A stretch of 64,000 nt of DNA from Fusobacterium sp. JB019. GTDB lineage: Bacteria; Fusobacteriota; Fusobacteriia; Fusobacteriales; Fusobacteriaceae. The notes below the pieces were generated by a model. That model saw only the letters and a program-made list of their open reading frames with translations, did not search any database and was not told where the DNA came from. This document shows positions 52,476 to 61,092 of the stretch, in pieces. The translations under genes and the position numbers were made by a program. The first letter of the stretch is position 1, and every line of letters starts with the position of its first letter. The stretch covers positions 140,899 through 204,898 of the forward strand of contig JAUTCN010000005.1 in NCBI GenBank assembly GCA_030673965.1, read 5' to 3'.

Positions 52476-53432
52476 TTATTTTAATTCATTTCTTTTTTTA
52501 TAAGAAATCATTGCTTTATGCATCCATCTTTTGGTAAAAATCATAGCCCTTCCAACAGCAACCAAATCAAGCAAATCATTTTCTATTAAATAACTAACTT
52601 GTTCTTCTTTTTTTATATTTCTTACCCCTATAACAGGAATATTTATATTTTTTCTTATCTGAACACCCATATAAATAACCCAATCTAATGGAAACTCTTC
52701 TGGGAAATTATCTATCTTTGCTTTTTGCCTAAATCTTTCTTCAGGAATCCCTGTAGAAACATGAATTAAATCTATTCCTAAATTTTCAAGATATTTTGCT
52801 ATTTGTATGCCATCTTCAAGAGAAGGTTCATTCCCTCCCATTCTATATCCTAAAATAAAATCTTCATCAAATAATTCTCTAGTTCTTTCTATTAAGTTCT
52901 TATTAAAATACATTCTTTTTTCAAAACTTCCACCATATTTATCAATTCTTGTATTATATATTCTTGAATTTAATTGACTTAACAAATAAGTATGAGCTCC
53001 ATGAATTTCTATTCCATCAAACCCTGCTTCCTTTGCTCTTCTAAAAGCAACTATAAATTTTTCTAAAATTTCATCTAAAATTATTTCTGGAACTAAAGAA
53101 AAATCTTTCTTAAAGCCAGCATGGTGAATTTGTATTAACATTGGAACTTTATATTTTTTACCAATAGCCGATACTTTTTTCAACCCTTCAATAAAACTAT
53201 CATTCCATATTCCAAGTTGATTATCCCTTAATTTACCATCTTCTGCCACACAAGTAGCTTCAACAATAATCATGCCTACTTTATCTCTAGCAATATCCTC
53301 ATACCAATTTAAAAGTTTTTCTGTAACTTTTCCATCAGTTCCAATCATTGAAAATCTAACTAAAGGGGGAAGAATAATTCTATTTTTCACTTCTATATTT
53401 TTTATTTTTAATGGCGTCAATATATTTTTCAT
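52476..53432 (-). CDS. Old-yellow-enzyme family NADH:flavin oxidoreductase
   Basis: The 318-residue TIM-barrel FMN enzyme is the short, single-domain form. It contains 'LKIKNIEVKNRIILPPLV', 'QIHHAGF' (substrate-binding His pair), 'EIHGAHTYLLSQLNSRIYNTRIDKYGG' and 'VAVGRAMI'. There are no Fe-S cysteines of the 2,4-dienoyl-CoA-reductase type. It likely reduces an activated C=C bond with NAD(P)H; the natural substrate is unknown. It is the first gene of the operon with earP and efp (13-base gaps), with no obvious functional link. Confidence 0.9.
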   Translation of the reverse strand: MKNILTPLKIKNIEVKNRIILPPLVRFSMIGTDGKVTEKLLNWYEDIARDKVGMIIVEATCVAEDGKLRDNQLGIWNDSFIEGLKKVSAIGKKYKVPMLIQIHHAGFKKDFSLVPEIILDEILEKFIVAFRRAKEAGFDGIEIHGAHTYLLSQLNSRIYNTRIDKYGGSFEKRMYFNKNLIERTRELFDEDFILGYRMGGNEPSLEDGIQIAKYLENLGIDLIHVSTGIPEERFRQKAKIDNFPEEFPLDWVIYMGVQIRKNINIPVIGVRNIKKEEQVSYLIENDLLDLVAVGRAMIFTKRWMHKAMISYKKRNELK

Positions 53433-53475
53433 TTTTTTCCTTATCTCAAATCTAATTTATTTTTTAACAAGGTAT

Positions 53476-53504
53476 ATAATAACATTATATTTATACAACA
53501 TCAA
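53476..53504 (-). promoter_or_regulatory. Promoter of the OYE-earP-efp operon
   Basis: On the minus strand: TTGATG (53499-53504), 17 bases, TATTAT (53476-53481). Confidence 0.65.
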
Positions 53505-53562
53505 GATTTTTTTAATATATTATTTATTATTAGCTTTCAAAGTTTTAATTTACTAAAATTTG

Positions 53563-53571
53563 TGATATAAT
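53563..53571 (+). promoter_or_regulatory. Extended -10 promoter of the ABC-F gene
   Basis: TGATATAAT: TG-n-TATAAT, 41 bases before the start; the -35 region is weak. Confidence 0.55.
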
Positions 53572-53611
53572 ACCCTGAATATAATAAAACTATTAGGAGG
53601 AATATTAATTA

Positions 53612-55222
53612 ATGATTTCAACAAGCAATCTTACTATGAGATTTCCAGATAAAAAACTTTTTGAAGATGTAAACATCAAATTTACACCTGGAAATTGTTA
53701 CGGACTTATTGGTGCTAATGGTGCTGGTAAATCTACTTTTGTTAAAATATTATCTGGTGAAATATCACCAACTGAGGGAGACGTTATTTTAGATAAAAAT
53801 AAAAGAATGGCTGTTCTTTCTCAAAATCACTTCGCTTTTGAAGAAGCTAAAGTTTTAGATGTCGTTCTTATGGGACATAAAAAACTTTGGAATATAATAG
53901 AAGAAAAAAATGCTATTTATGCAAAGGAAGAATTCACAGATGAAGACGGTATGAGAGCTGCCGATCTTGAAGGAGAATTTGCAGAATTAAATGGATGGGA
54001 TGCTGAACCTGAAGCTGCCATGCTACTTACTGGTCTTGGTATCAAAGCTAAATACCATGATTTACTAATGAAAGAATTAGACGAAGGAATGAAAGTAAAA
54101 ATATTACTTGCTCAAGCTCTATTTGGAAATCCTGATGTTCTATTACTTGATGAGCCTACAAATGGACTTGATATCAAAGCTGTTGCATGGTTAGAAAATT
54201 TTCTTATGAATTTAAATGATACTACTGTAATTGTCGTATCACATGACAGACATTTTTTAAATAAAGTTTGTACTCATATAGCTGATATTGATTATGGTAA
54301 AATTAAAATGTTCGTAGGAAACTATGATTTCTGGTATGAATCAAGTCAACTAATGCTTGGTCTTATTTCTAATAAAAACAAAAAATTAGAACAAAAAAGA
54401 CAAGAATTACAAGAATTTATAGCTAGATTCAGTGCCAATGCTGCCAAATCAAAACAAGCAACTTCAAGAAAAAAACAACTTGAAAAACTACAACTTGAAG
54501 ATATGCAAGTTTCAAATAGAAAATATCCATTTATTGAATTTAAATCTAACAGAGAAGCTGGAAATAATATGCTAAAAGTTGAAAATATTTCTAAATCTAT
54601 AAATGGGGTTAAAATATTTGAAAACTTATCATTTACAATAAACACTAAAGATAAAGTTATTTTTATTTGTGATAATGATATTCTAAAAACAACTCTTCTT
54701 TCTGTTTTAGCAGGAGATATTGAACCTGATTCAGGTACTATTACTTGGGGAGTTACTGTCACTCCAGCTTATATGCCAAAAGATAATTCTGAATTTTTTG
54801 AAGGAGCTAATGAAAACTTAGTTGATTGGTTAAGACCTTATTCTCCTGATCAACATGATTCATTTGTTAGAGGATTTTTAGGAAGAATGTTATTTACTGG
54901 AGAGGAAACTCAAAAGAAAGCAGCTGTTTTATCGGGAGGAGAAAAAGTTAGATGTATGTTATCAAAAATGATGATGTCTGGAGCTAATGCTTTATTATTT
55001 GATAATCCTACAGACCATTTAGATCTTGAATCTATTACATCTCTTAATAAAGCTCTTACTAAATTTAACGGAACTGTACTTTTCTCAGCTCATGACCATG
55101 AATTTATACAAACTGTAGCTAATAGAATTATTGAAATTTTACCAGACGGAACTATCATTGATAAATTAATGGATTATGATGATTATATCCAAATGAAAAT
55201 AGATCAAGAAAATCAAAATTAA
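53612..55222 (+). CDS. YbiT-like ABC-F ATPase with degenerate second ATPase site
   Basis: The 536-residue soluble protein has two ATP-binding domains joined by the ABC-F linker ('ARFSANAAKSKQATSRKKQLEKL', about 270-300, given in part). Domain 1 has a normal Walker A 'GANGAGKST' and 'LLLDEPTNGLD', with the YbiT-type altered signature ('LDEGMKVKI'). In domain 2 the Walker A reads 'CDNDILKTT' (only K359 kept) and the catalytic Glu of Walker B is Asn (D464-N465 in 'LLFDNPTDHLD'), although 'LSGGEKVR' is intact. ABC-F proteins act on ribosomes. This one probably has at most one hydrolytic site. Confidence 0.88.
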   Translation: MISTSNLTMRFPDKKLFEDVNIKFTPGNCYGLIGANGAGKSTFVKILSGEISPTEGDVILDKNKRMAVLSQNHFAFEEAKVLDVVLMGHKKLWNIIEEKNAIYAKEEFTDEDGMRAADLEGEFAELNGWDAEPEAAMLLTGLGIKAKYHDLLMKELDEGMKVKILLAQALFGNPDVLLLDEPTNGLDIKAVAWLENFLMNLNDTTVIVVSHDRHFLNKVCTHIADIDYGKIKMFVGNYDFWYESSQLMLGLISNKNKKLEQKRQELQEFIARFSANAAKSKQATSRKKQLEKLQLEDMQVSNRKYPFIEFKSNREAGNNMLKVENISKSINGVKIFENLSFTINTKDKVIFICDNDILKTTLLSVLAGDIEPDSGTITWGVTVTPAYMPKDNSEFFEGANENLVDWLRPYSPDQHDSFVRGFLGRMLFTGEETQKKAAVLSGGEKVRCMLSKMMMSGANALLFDNPTDHLDLESITSLNKALTKFNGTVLFSAHDHEFIQTVANRIIEILPDGTIIDKLMDYDDYIQMKIDQENQN

Positions 55223-55254
55223 ATATTTATATTCAAATGAATGGAGGTATTCAA

Positions 55255-55797
55255 ATGAAAAAAGTGTATGTTTTGTTAGCTGAAGGATTTGAAATTTTAG
55301 AAGCTATGGCTCCTATTGATATTATGAGAAGAGCTGGAATAAAAGTAGTTACATTATCTATCAATAAGACTCTTGATGTTAATTCAGCACAAGGAGTTAT
55401 GGTAAAAGCAGACGAATTATTTAAAGATTACAAAGATGCAGATGGAATCTTTTTACCTGGAGGATATTCTGGATATGAAAATCTTTATAAATCAGATGAT
55501 GCTATGAAATTAACTAAATATTATTTGGATAATAATAAACTAGTTGCTGCTATTTGTGGAGCTCCTTCATCTTTAGCTAGAAGAAGAATGATTGATAACA
55601 GAAATATTACTCTGCACTTTGGTTGCTATGACCTTGTTAGAGAATTTTGTAATATAATTAATAAACCTATCGTCTTAGATAAAAATTTATTAACTGCTAG
55701 TGGTTCTGGTTATTCACAAGAACTTGGATTTGAAATTTTAAAATATTTAACACCTGATAAAATTTCAGAAGTTAAAAATGGAATGACACTTAAATAA
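55255..55797 (+). CDS. DJ-1/PfpI family protein
   Basis: The 180-residue flavodoxin-like protein has the DJ-1 nucleophile-elbow cysteine in 'VAAICGAPSSLA', the conserved Glu in 'LAEGFEILEAMAP' and a Gly-rich 'FLPGGYSGYENL'. Members are chaperone/glyoxalase-like or thiamine-synthesis-like (ThiJ) proteins; the exact activity is open. The start at 55255 is supported by GGAGG; an in-frame ATG at 55237 has no site. It follows the ABC-F gene by 32 bases and is probably co-transcribed. Confidence 0.9.
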   Translation: MKKVYVLLAEGFEILEAMAPIDIMRRAGIKVVTLSINKTLDVNSAQGVMVKADELFKDYKDADGIFLPGGYSGYENLYKSDDAMKLTKYYLDNNKLVAAICGAPSSLARRRMIDNRNITLHFGCYDLVREFCNIINKPIVLDKNLLTASGSGYSQELGFEILKYLTPDKISEVKNGMTLK

Positions 55798-55802
55798 ATA
55801 TT

Positions 55803-55836
55803 AAAAAAGAGCTTAGATGACTAAGCTCTTTTTTTT
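55803..55836. terminator. Bidirectional terminator
   Basis: AAAAAAGAGCTTAG and CTAAGCTCTTTTTTTT around ATGA, between the DJ-1 gene and the DtxR-family regulator. Confidence 0.88.
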
Positions 55837-55837
55837 G

Positions 55838-56485
55838 TTAATAAAACAACATTTTTGCATTTGAAAAATTCATGTATATTTCTTTTCCTATTTTATCTTT
55901 AAGTATTATTATTTCATTAAAATTATCTACCTTAACTATCTCAAATTTATCATATAGCTTAATTCCATTATCTTTTAAATAATTTAACAATTTTATATTG
56001 TCTAAGACTCTTTTTAATTTAAATTTATCTCCCTCTTTTAATTTTAAAATAGAATTATTTGAAAAATTTTCTACTTCACCTTTTTCATTTGGTATTGGAC
56101 TTCCATGGCAACAAAATTTAGGTTTCCCTAAAAAATTATATAATTTATCTGTAACTATATCACTACTAACATGTTGAAGTTTTTCAGCCTCCATATGAAC
56201 CTGTGACCAATCTAATTTTAAATATTCAGATAAAAAGACCTCCCAAATATGATGTACTCTAACTAATCTTATTGATTTTTCTTTTCCATTCTCTGTTAAT
56301 TTTACTCCTTTATAAGGAACATACTCCACAAAAAAATTATCAGCCAATTTTTTCACCATTTCTAAAACACTTTGAACAGTATATTTCATTTTAGAAGCTA
56401 TATCACTAATTTTAACATATTCTTTTTTATTTTCATTAGATAATTCATATATTATCCTAAGATAATTTTCTTCTGTTATATTCAT
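55838..56485 (-). CDS. DtxR/MntR-family metal-dependent repressor
   Basis: The 215-residue regulator has an N-terminal winged helix ('TEENYLRIIYEL ... VKISDIASKMKYTVQSVLEMVKKLADNFFVEYVPYKGVKLTENG'), a dimerisation/metal domain ('RVHHIWEVFLSEYLKLDWSQVHMEAEKLQHVSS', with Glu/His/Cys ligands), and a C-terminal FeoA-like SH3 domain. The partly cysteine-containing 'KFCCHGSPIP' loop is family-typical. It is the last gene of the metal-import operon, overlaps the permease gene by 29 bases, and probably represses it with Mn2+ or Fe2+ through the palindrome at 59819-59842. Confidence 0.88.
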   Translation of the reverse strand: MNITEENYLRIIYELSNENKKEYVKISDIASKMKYTVQSVLEMVKKLADNFFVEYVPYKGVKLTENGKEKSIRLVRVHHIWEVFLSEYLKLDWSQVHMEAEKLQHVSSDIVTDKLYNFLGKPKFCCHGSPIPNEKGEVENFSNNSILKLKEGDKFKLKRVLDNIKLLNYLKDNGIKLYDKFEIVKVDNFNEIIILKDKIGKEIYMNFSNAKMLFY

Positions 56486-57311
56486 TAATTCCCCCTATAA
56501 ACAATAAAGCTAATAAAAACACTATCATATTCACACTAGCCACTGCGCCTGATATTATTATATCATACTTAAAAGCTATTCCATAGCCTACTAAACTGTT
56601 AATTAATCCTATAAAAATTGAAAAGATAATCGTCTTTTTTAAATTTTTTGTAAATAATAAACTTGTTATACTTGGTCCAATTATTAAACTAATAACTAAA
56701 ATAACCCCAACAATGTTAAATGCAGACACTGCAGTTAATGAAATTAAACTTATAAATAAATAATGAACTAATAAAACTGAAACACCTGAAGTTTTAGCAA
56801 AAATAATATCAAAAGAAATTACTTTTAATTCTTTATAAAAAATTATTATAAATACTGCTATAACAACTGCAATAACTAACATTATATATAACGCCAAAGG
56901 TCCTAAATCTATATTATTTATAGTTAATCTTTTAAAAATAATAAACTCTAGTTTCCCAAATAAAGCTGAATTAATACTTATCTGAGAATTTTTTAATTTT
57001 CTATCTATTATAAGTACCCCTAAACTAAATAGAAGAGGAAAAATTAATCCCGTTGCAGCTCCTTTTTCTATCTTTTTATCAGATAAAACTTCAATTAAAT
57101 AAACTGTCAATACACAAACAGCTGAAGCTCCTATAATAAGAAAAGGAGAATTTATATCTCTAATAATTAAATAAGCTAAAACAACTCCTATTAAAGCTGT
57201 ATGACTTATCGCATCCATAAGCATCGCCATTTTTCTTAAAGAAATAAATACACCTATTAAAGAACAAGAAAAAGAAGTTATTATTAATATCATTAAAATT
57301 TCAAAATTCAT
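56457..57311 (-). CDS. Metal (Mn/Zn/Fe) ABC transporter, permease 2
   Basis: A 284-residue ABC-3-family inner-membrane permease with about 8-9 helices: 'LMDAISHTALIGVVLAYL' near the N terminus (metal-path His) and 'AFNIVGVILVISLIIGPSITSLLFTKNL', the coupling region. With the adjacent permease it would form a heterodimeric channel, as in SitCD or YfeCD. It is 1 base from permease 1 and overlaps the regulator gene. Confidence 0.9.
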   Translation of the reverse strand: MNFEILMILIITSFSCSLIGVFISLRKMAMLMDAISHTALIGVVLAYLIIRDINSPFLIIGASAVCVLTVYLIEVLSDKKIEKGAATGLIFPLLFSLGVLIIDRKLKNSQISINSALFGKLEFIIFKRLTINNIDLGPLALYIMLVIAVVIAVFIIIFYKELKVISFDIIFAKTSGVSVLLVHYLFISLISLTAVSAFNIVGVILVISLIIGPSITSLLFTKNLKKTIIFSIFIGLINSLVGYGIAFKYDIIISGAVASVNMIVFLLALLFIGGINEYNRRKLS

Positions 57312-57312
57312 T

Positions 57313-58146
57313 TTATTTCACCTTCTTTAAAAATATAGAAATTATTGCAATCAAACTTACTACAACAACAATTATTGGTCCTATAGATAAATCTGAATTT
57401 TTAAAACTTATAAAAGTTCCAACAAATCCTGCTAACCCTCCAAATAAACCAGATAAAACTAAATTTTTATAAAAAGAATTGCTCCATTGCCTGGCAGCTA
57501 TTCCTGGAGCTATTAATATTGATGTCATTAATATCACACCTACAAATCTAATCCCCATCATTATCACTATTACTGTTAAAAGTATTATTAAGTTATCTAA
57601 AAATTCACATGAAAAACCTAAACTTTTATAAAATTCTTTATCAAATATAAATAATTTAATTTCTTTTCTAAATAAAACTACTATTAATATAATAGTAATT
57701 GAAATAATTGAAATAATTTGTATATCTGAAGACAAAATAGTTGCTACTTCTCCAAAAATAAATTTTTCCAAACCTGCTTGATTTGAATTTCCTGTATTTT
57801 GAATTATAGATAATAAAACTTGACCTAAACCAAAAAAACCAGATAAGACTAGAGCTAAAGCTGAATCATACTTTATTTTTGAATATTTTTTTATAATTTT
57901 TATTATTACTAAGGAAATAATTGAAAAAAAACCTGCTCCAATCAATAATAATTCTATATTTTTAGTTTTTATAATCATAAAAGAAAGCATTACTCCTGGA
58001 AAACTAGCATGAGCTAAAGCGTTTCCTATTAAAGCTTCTTTTCTTAAAGTTATTATGCTTCCAAGAATTCCTGAAATAATTCCTATTAAAGTAGTTCCTA
58101 TCATAATTACAATTAATACATAATTATTCAAAATTAATTTTCCCAT
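57313..58146 (-). CDS. Metal (Mn/Zn/Fe) ABC transporter, permease 1
   Basis: A 277-residue ABC-3-family permease: 'ALIGNALAHASFPGVMLSFMI' and 'GIRFVGVILMTSILIAPGIAARQWSNSF' are the matching motifs of its partner. It lies between the ATPase and permease 2 genes with gaps of 11 bases and 1 base. Metal specificity cannot be read from the permease alone. Confidence 0.9.
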   Translation of the reverse strand: MGKLILNNYVLIVIMIGTTLIGIISGILGSIITLRKEALIGNALAHASFPGVMLSFMIIKTKNIELLLIGAGFFSIISLVIIKIIKKYSKIKYDSALALVLSGFFGLGQVLLSIIQNTGNSNQAGLEKFIFGEVATILSSDIQIISIISITIILIVVLFRKEIKLFIFDKEFYKSLGFSCEFLDNLIILLTVIVIMMGIRFVGVILMTSILIAPGIAARQWSNSFYKNLVLSGLFGGLAGFVGTFISFKNSDLSIGPIIVVVVSLIAIISIFLKKVK

Positions 58147-58157
58147 TTTTTCTCCTA

Positions 58158-58871
58158 TTAATAATCTCTATAAAAAGTCTTCTTTATATTTTCTTTATTA
58201 AAAACATCTGCTATTTCTCCTTTAGCTATTATCTTTCTATTAATCATAACTAAATAATCAAAATATTCTTTAACTGTTTCTAAATTATGATGAACCACTA
58301 AAACAGTTTTGTTTTTTTCTTTTAAAGTCTTTAAAATTTTTATAATAGCTTTTTCTGTTTTTATATCAACCCCCTGAAAAGGTTCATCCATAAAATAAAT
58401 TTCAGCTTTTTGCATAAGAGCTCTCGCTATAAAAACTCTTTGTTTCTCTCCCCCTGATAATTGAGAAATCTGTCTATTTAAATATTTTTCCATACCAACT
58501 TTTTTTAACATTAAAATAGCCATTTCTTTTTCTTTCTTTTTAGGTCTTTTAAATAAACCTAGCCTTCCATAAGATCCCATTATTACCACATCTAAAACTG
58601 TAGTAGGAAAATCCCAATCTACTGTATCCCTTTGAGGAATATAAGCTATCTTTTTTAAATATTCTTTATAATATTCTCCTTGAAATTTTATATCACCTGA
58701 ACTATTTTTTACTATATCAAGTATACCTTTTATAAAAGTTGATTTTCCACCTCCATTTGGGCCGATAATTCCTATTAATTTTCCTTTTGGAATATTTATA
58801 TTAATATTGGATAATATTTTTTTTTCATCATATGAAATTGTTAAATTTTTTATACTAATAGCTGATTTCAT
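58158..58871 (-). CDS. Metal ABC transporter, ATP-binding protein
   Basis: The 237-residue ATPase has Walker A 'GPNGGGKST', signature 'LSGGEKQRV', Walker B 'IYFMDEPFQGVD' and H-loop 'VVHHNLETV'. 'AYIPQRDTVDWDFPTTVLDVVIMG' is characteristic of the manganese/iron SitB-like group. It is the second gene of the operon, 9 bases after the binding-protein gene. Confidence 0.92.
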   Translation of the reverse strand: MKSAISIKNLTISYDEKKILSNININIPKGKLIGIIGPNGGGKSTFIKGILDIVKNSSGDIKFQGEYYKEYLKKIAYIPQRDTVDWDFPTTVLDVVIMGSYGRLGLFKRPKKKEKEMAILMLKKVGMEKYLNRQISQLSGGEKQRVFIARALMQKAEIYFMDEPFQGVDIKTEKAIIKILKTLKEKNKTVLVVHHNLETVKEYFDYLVMINRKIIAKGEIADVFNKENIKKTFYRDY

Positions 58872-58880
58872 TAAGCCTCC

Positions 58881-59801
58881 TTAAATTAATCCTTTAACAA
58901 TAGTATCTATATTTTTTTTATAATATTTTATATATGTATCTGCTCCACTTTCTTTATCTCCTAAAGAACCAACATATAATTTTCCACCTATTTCTACATT
59001 CCAATTATTTTTTTTACTTCCTTCAATAATTATATCTAATATGTTTTGAGAAGTAGAGTTTTCCAAAAATATAGTTCTTATTTTATTTTCTTTTAAATAT
59101 AATATCAATTTATTAATTTTACTTACCCCTACTTCACTTTCAGAAGAAATTCCTTTTACATAATTTGTTTTAAAACAATAATCTTTTGCAAAATAGTTAA
59201 AAGCTCTATGAGAAGTAACTAATATTTTTTTTGAATTCTCTACCTTATCTAATTGTTCTTTAGCATATTTATCTAACTCATTTAACTTCTCTATATATTT
59301 ATCTTTTGATTGCTCATAATATTTTTTATTTGTTTTATCTATCTGAATAAATCTTTTTTCTAAAATATTAGCTGCATTTTTCCATAACTTTATACTTAAA
59401 AATATATGAGGATCATATTCACCGCTTTCCATTAATATTAGATCTTTCTTATCTATTTTATCTCCAACTACTAGAATCTTATTCCTATCTAAATTTTTAA
59501 GACATTGTTCCATTTTACCTTCTAAATAAAGTCCATTAATAATTAACAAATCTCCTTCCATTATATTTTTGGTATCACTTAATTTAGGTTGGTAAGAATG
59601 TGGACTTACCCCTGGATTCATAAGTACTTTTAAATTAATTTTATTTCCTCCTATTTCTTTAGCTAAGTCTCCTAACATAGTTGTAGTAACAACTATACTT
59701 ATTTTTTCTCTTGAATTTTCATTACTTTTTACTTCTTTCCCACATCCTAAAATTAAAATCATTAAGATAATTATTCCTATCTTCTTAAATTTTTTTTTCA
59801 T
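58881..59801 (-). CDS. Metal ABC transporter, substrate-binding lipoprotein (ZnuA/MntC family)
   Basis: The 306-residue cluster A-I binding protein has a lipobox ('LILGCG'). Metal ligands are visible as His in 'GVSPHSYQP', His in 'YDPHIFLS', His in 'VTSHRAFNYFAKDY' and a C-terminal Asp/Glu. There is no His-rich loop of the kind common in zinc-specific ZnuA, and with the SitB-like ATPase this favours Mn2+/Fe2+ (inference). ATG 59801 is better spaced from AAGGTG than the adjacent ATG 59804. It is the first gene of the operon. Confidence 0.9.
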   Translation of the reverse strand: MKKKFKKIGIIILMILILGCGKEVKSNENSREKISIVVTTTMLGDLAKEIGGNKINLKVLMNPGVSPHSYQPKLSDTKNIMEGDLLIINGLYLEGKMEQCLKNLDRNKILVVGDKIDKKDLILMESGEYDPHIFLSIKLWKNAANILEKRFIQIDKTNKKYYEQSKDKYIEKLNELDKYAKEQLDKVENSKKILVTSHRAFNYFAKDYCFKTNYVKGISSESEVGVSKINKLILYLKENKIRTIFLENSTSQNILDIIIEGSKKNNWNVEIGGKLYVGSLGDKESGADTYIKYYKKNIDTIVKGLI

Positions 59802-59818
59802 CATCTCACCTTCCTCAT

Positions 59819-59842
59819 AAGTTTAAGGCAACCCTTAAACTT
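59819..59842 (-). promoter_or_regulatory. Candidate DtxR/MntR-family operator
   Basis: A perfect 24-base inverted repeat: AAGTTTAAGG, 4 bases (CAAC), CCTTAAACTT. It resembles MntR/SirR-type boxes and lies in the 5' leader between the promoter and the first gene of the metal importer operon, which encodes its own DtxR-family protein. Confidence 0.7.
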
Positions 59843-59870
59843 ATATTAACGTATGTGTGTTTCGGTAATT

Positions 59871-59899
59871 AGTATATTCCTTAAAGGAATAAAAATCAA
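59871..59899 (-). promoter_or_regulatory. Promoter of the metal importer operon
   Basis: On the minus strand: TTGATT (59894-59899), 17 bases, TATACT (59871-59876). The spacer holds the small palindrome ATTCCTT-A-AAGGAAT, and TTCGGTA (59861) with TACCGAA (59925) forms a wider imperfect inverted repeat around it. Confidence 0.65.
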
Positions 59900-60041
59900 G
59901 TATTTATTTCCTTAATGAATATTCTACCGAACATATTTTGAATTTTTCACCATCTATTAAACTCCAAAATTTCTTAATTAAAATCCTCTCAATAGAACAA
60001 TAAATTTTTTTTATTGTTAGCTTTTAAATTATATTAAAAAA

Positions 60042-60050
60042 TGGTATCAT
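60042..60050 (+). promoter_or_regulatory. Extended -10 promoter of the lactate-type dehydrogenase gene
   Basis: TGGTATCAT (TG-n-TATCAT), 45 bases before the start; no clear -35. Confidence 0.4.
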
Positions 60051-60094
60051 AAGAGAACTAAATTTTAACTAAACTTATAATAAAAGGAGCATTT

Positions 60095-61048
60095 ATGAAT
60101 ATAAAATTAAGAAAAGTAGTAATTATTGGAGCTGGTCATGTAGGTTCTCATGTAGGATTCTCTTTTGCAACACAAGGAGCATGTGAAGAATTAATTTATA
60201 TTGATATTAACAAAAATAAAGCTATTGCTCAAGCTGAAGATACTGAAGATGCTATAGTTTATTTACCTCATCATATAAACATAAAATCAGGAAATTATTC
60301 CGATATAGATGACGCTGAAATAATTGTTATATCCGCTGGCCCTTTGCCAAATATGAATCAGACTAGAATGGATACCTTAAAAGATACTATCGAATGTATT
60401 AAACCCATTATTAAAGGAATTCACGATTCTAAATTTAATGGAATTATCATTAATATTTCAAACCCTGCAGATGTTATAACTCATTATTTACAGAAAAAAT
60501 TAAATTATCCTTCTCAAAAAATAATTTCAACAAGCACTACTCTTGATTCTGCTAGATTAAGAAAAGTTCTAGCTAGAAAATTAAATATTGATCAAAAATC
60601 TATATATGCCTATGTCATGGGGGAGCATGGAGAAAGTCAAATGGTTCCTTGGTCTTGTGCCTCTATTTTTGGAAAAAATTTATATGATTTAATGAAAGAA
60701 CACCCTAAAATTTATGGACATCTTAATTTAGAAGAAATCGCTAGCGAAGCTAAACTTGGAGGATGGATAGTTCTAAAAGGAAAAGGTTCTACTGAATTTG
60801 GTATAGGCACTTCTTGTGTAGAAATTGCTAAAACTATCTTTGCCAATGAAAGAAAAGTTTGTATGGTTTCTACTTTACTAAATGGTGAATATGGACAAAA
60901 AAATGTTTATGCTAGTGTTCCGACTATTATTGGAAAAGATGGAGTTGTGAATATTATTGAACTACCTCTAAATGAAGAAGAATTAATAAAATTTAATAAC
61001 TCTTGTGAAATAATAAAAGATAATTTGCTTTTAAGTCTTAAATATTAA
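60095..61048 (+). CDS. L-lactate/2-hydroxyacid dehydrogenase family enzyme
   Basis: The 317-residue NAD-dependent enzyme has Rossmann 'GAGHVGSHVGFS' (12-23), 'ISNPADVI', the catalytic pair Asp/Arg in 'TTLDSARLR' and the His in 'GEHGESQMVPW'. The substrate-specificity loop reads 'AGPLPNMNQTR': the position that is Gln in lactate and Arg in malate dehydrogenases is Pro, so a larger 2-oxo acid, as for hydroxyisocaproate dehydrogenases, is possible. It is a single gene next to citrate-fermentation genes on the other strand. Confidence 0.85.
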   Translation: MNIKLRKVVIIGAGHVGSHVGFSFATQGACEELIYIDINKNKAIAQAEDTEDAIVYLPHHINIKSGNYSDIDDAEIIVISAGPLPNMNQTRMDTLKDTIECIKPIIKGIHDSKFNGIIINISNPADVITHYLQKKLNYPSQKIISTSTTLDSARLRKVLARKLNIDQKSIYAYVMGEHGESQMVPWSCASIFGKNLYDLMKEHPKIYGHLNLEEIASEAKLGGWIVLKGKGSTEFGIGTSCVEIAKTIFANERKVCMVSTLLNGEYGQKNVYASVPTIIGKDGVVNIIELPLNEEELIKFNNSCEIIKDNLLLSLKY

Positions 61049-61053
61049 AATAA

Positions 61054-61085
61054 AAAAACCTCCAAAATTTATAATGGAGGTTTTT
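61054..61085. terminator. Bidirectional terminator
   Basis: AAAAACCTCC and GGAGGTTTTT around a 12-base loop, between the dehydrogenase gene and citF. Confidence 0.88.
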
Positions 61086-61092
61086 ATTCATT

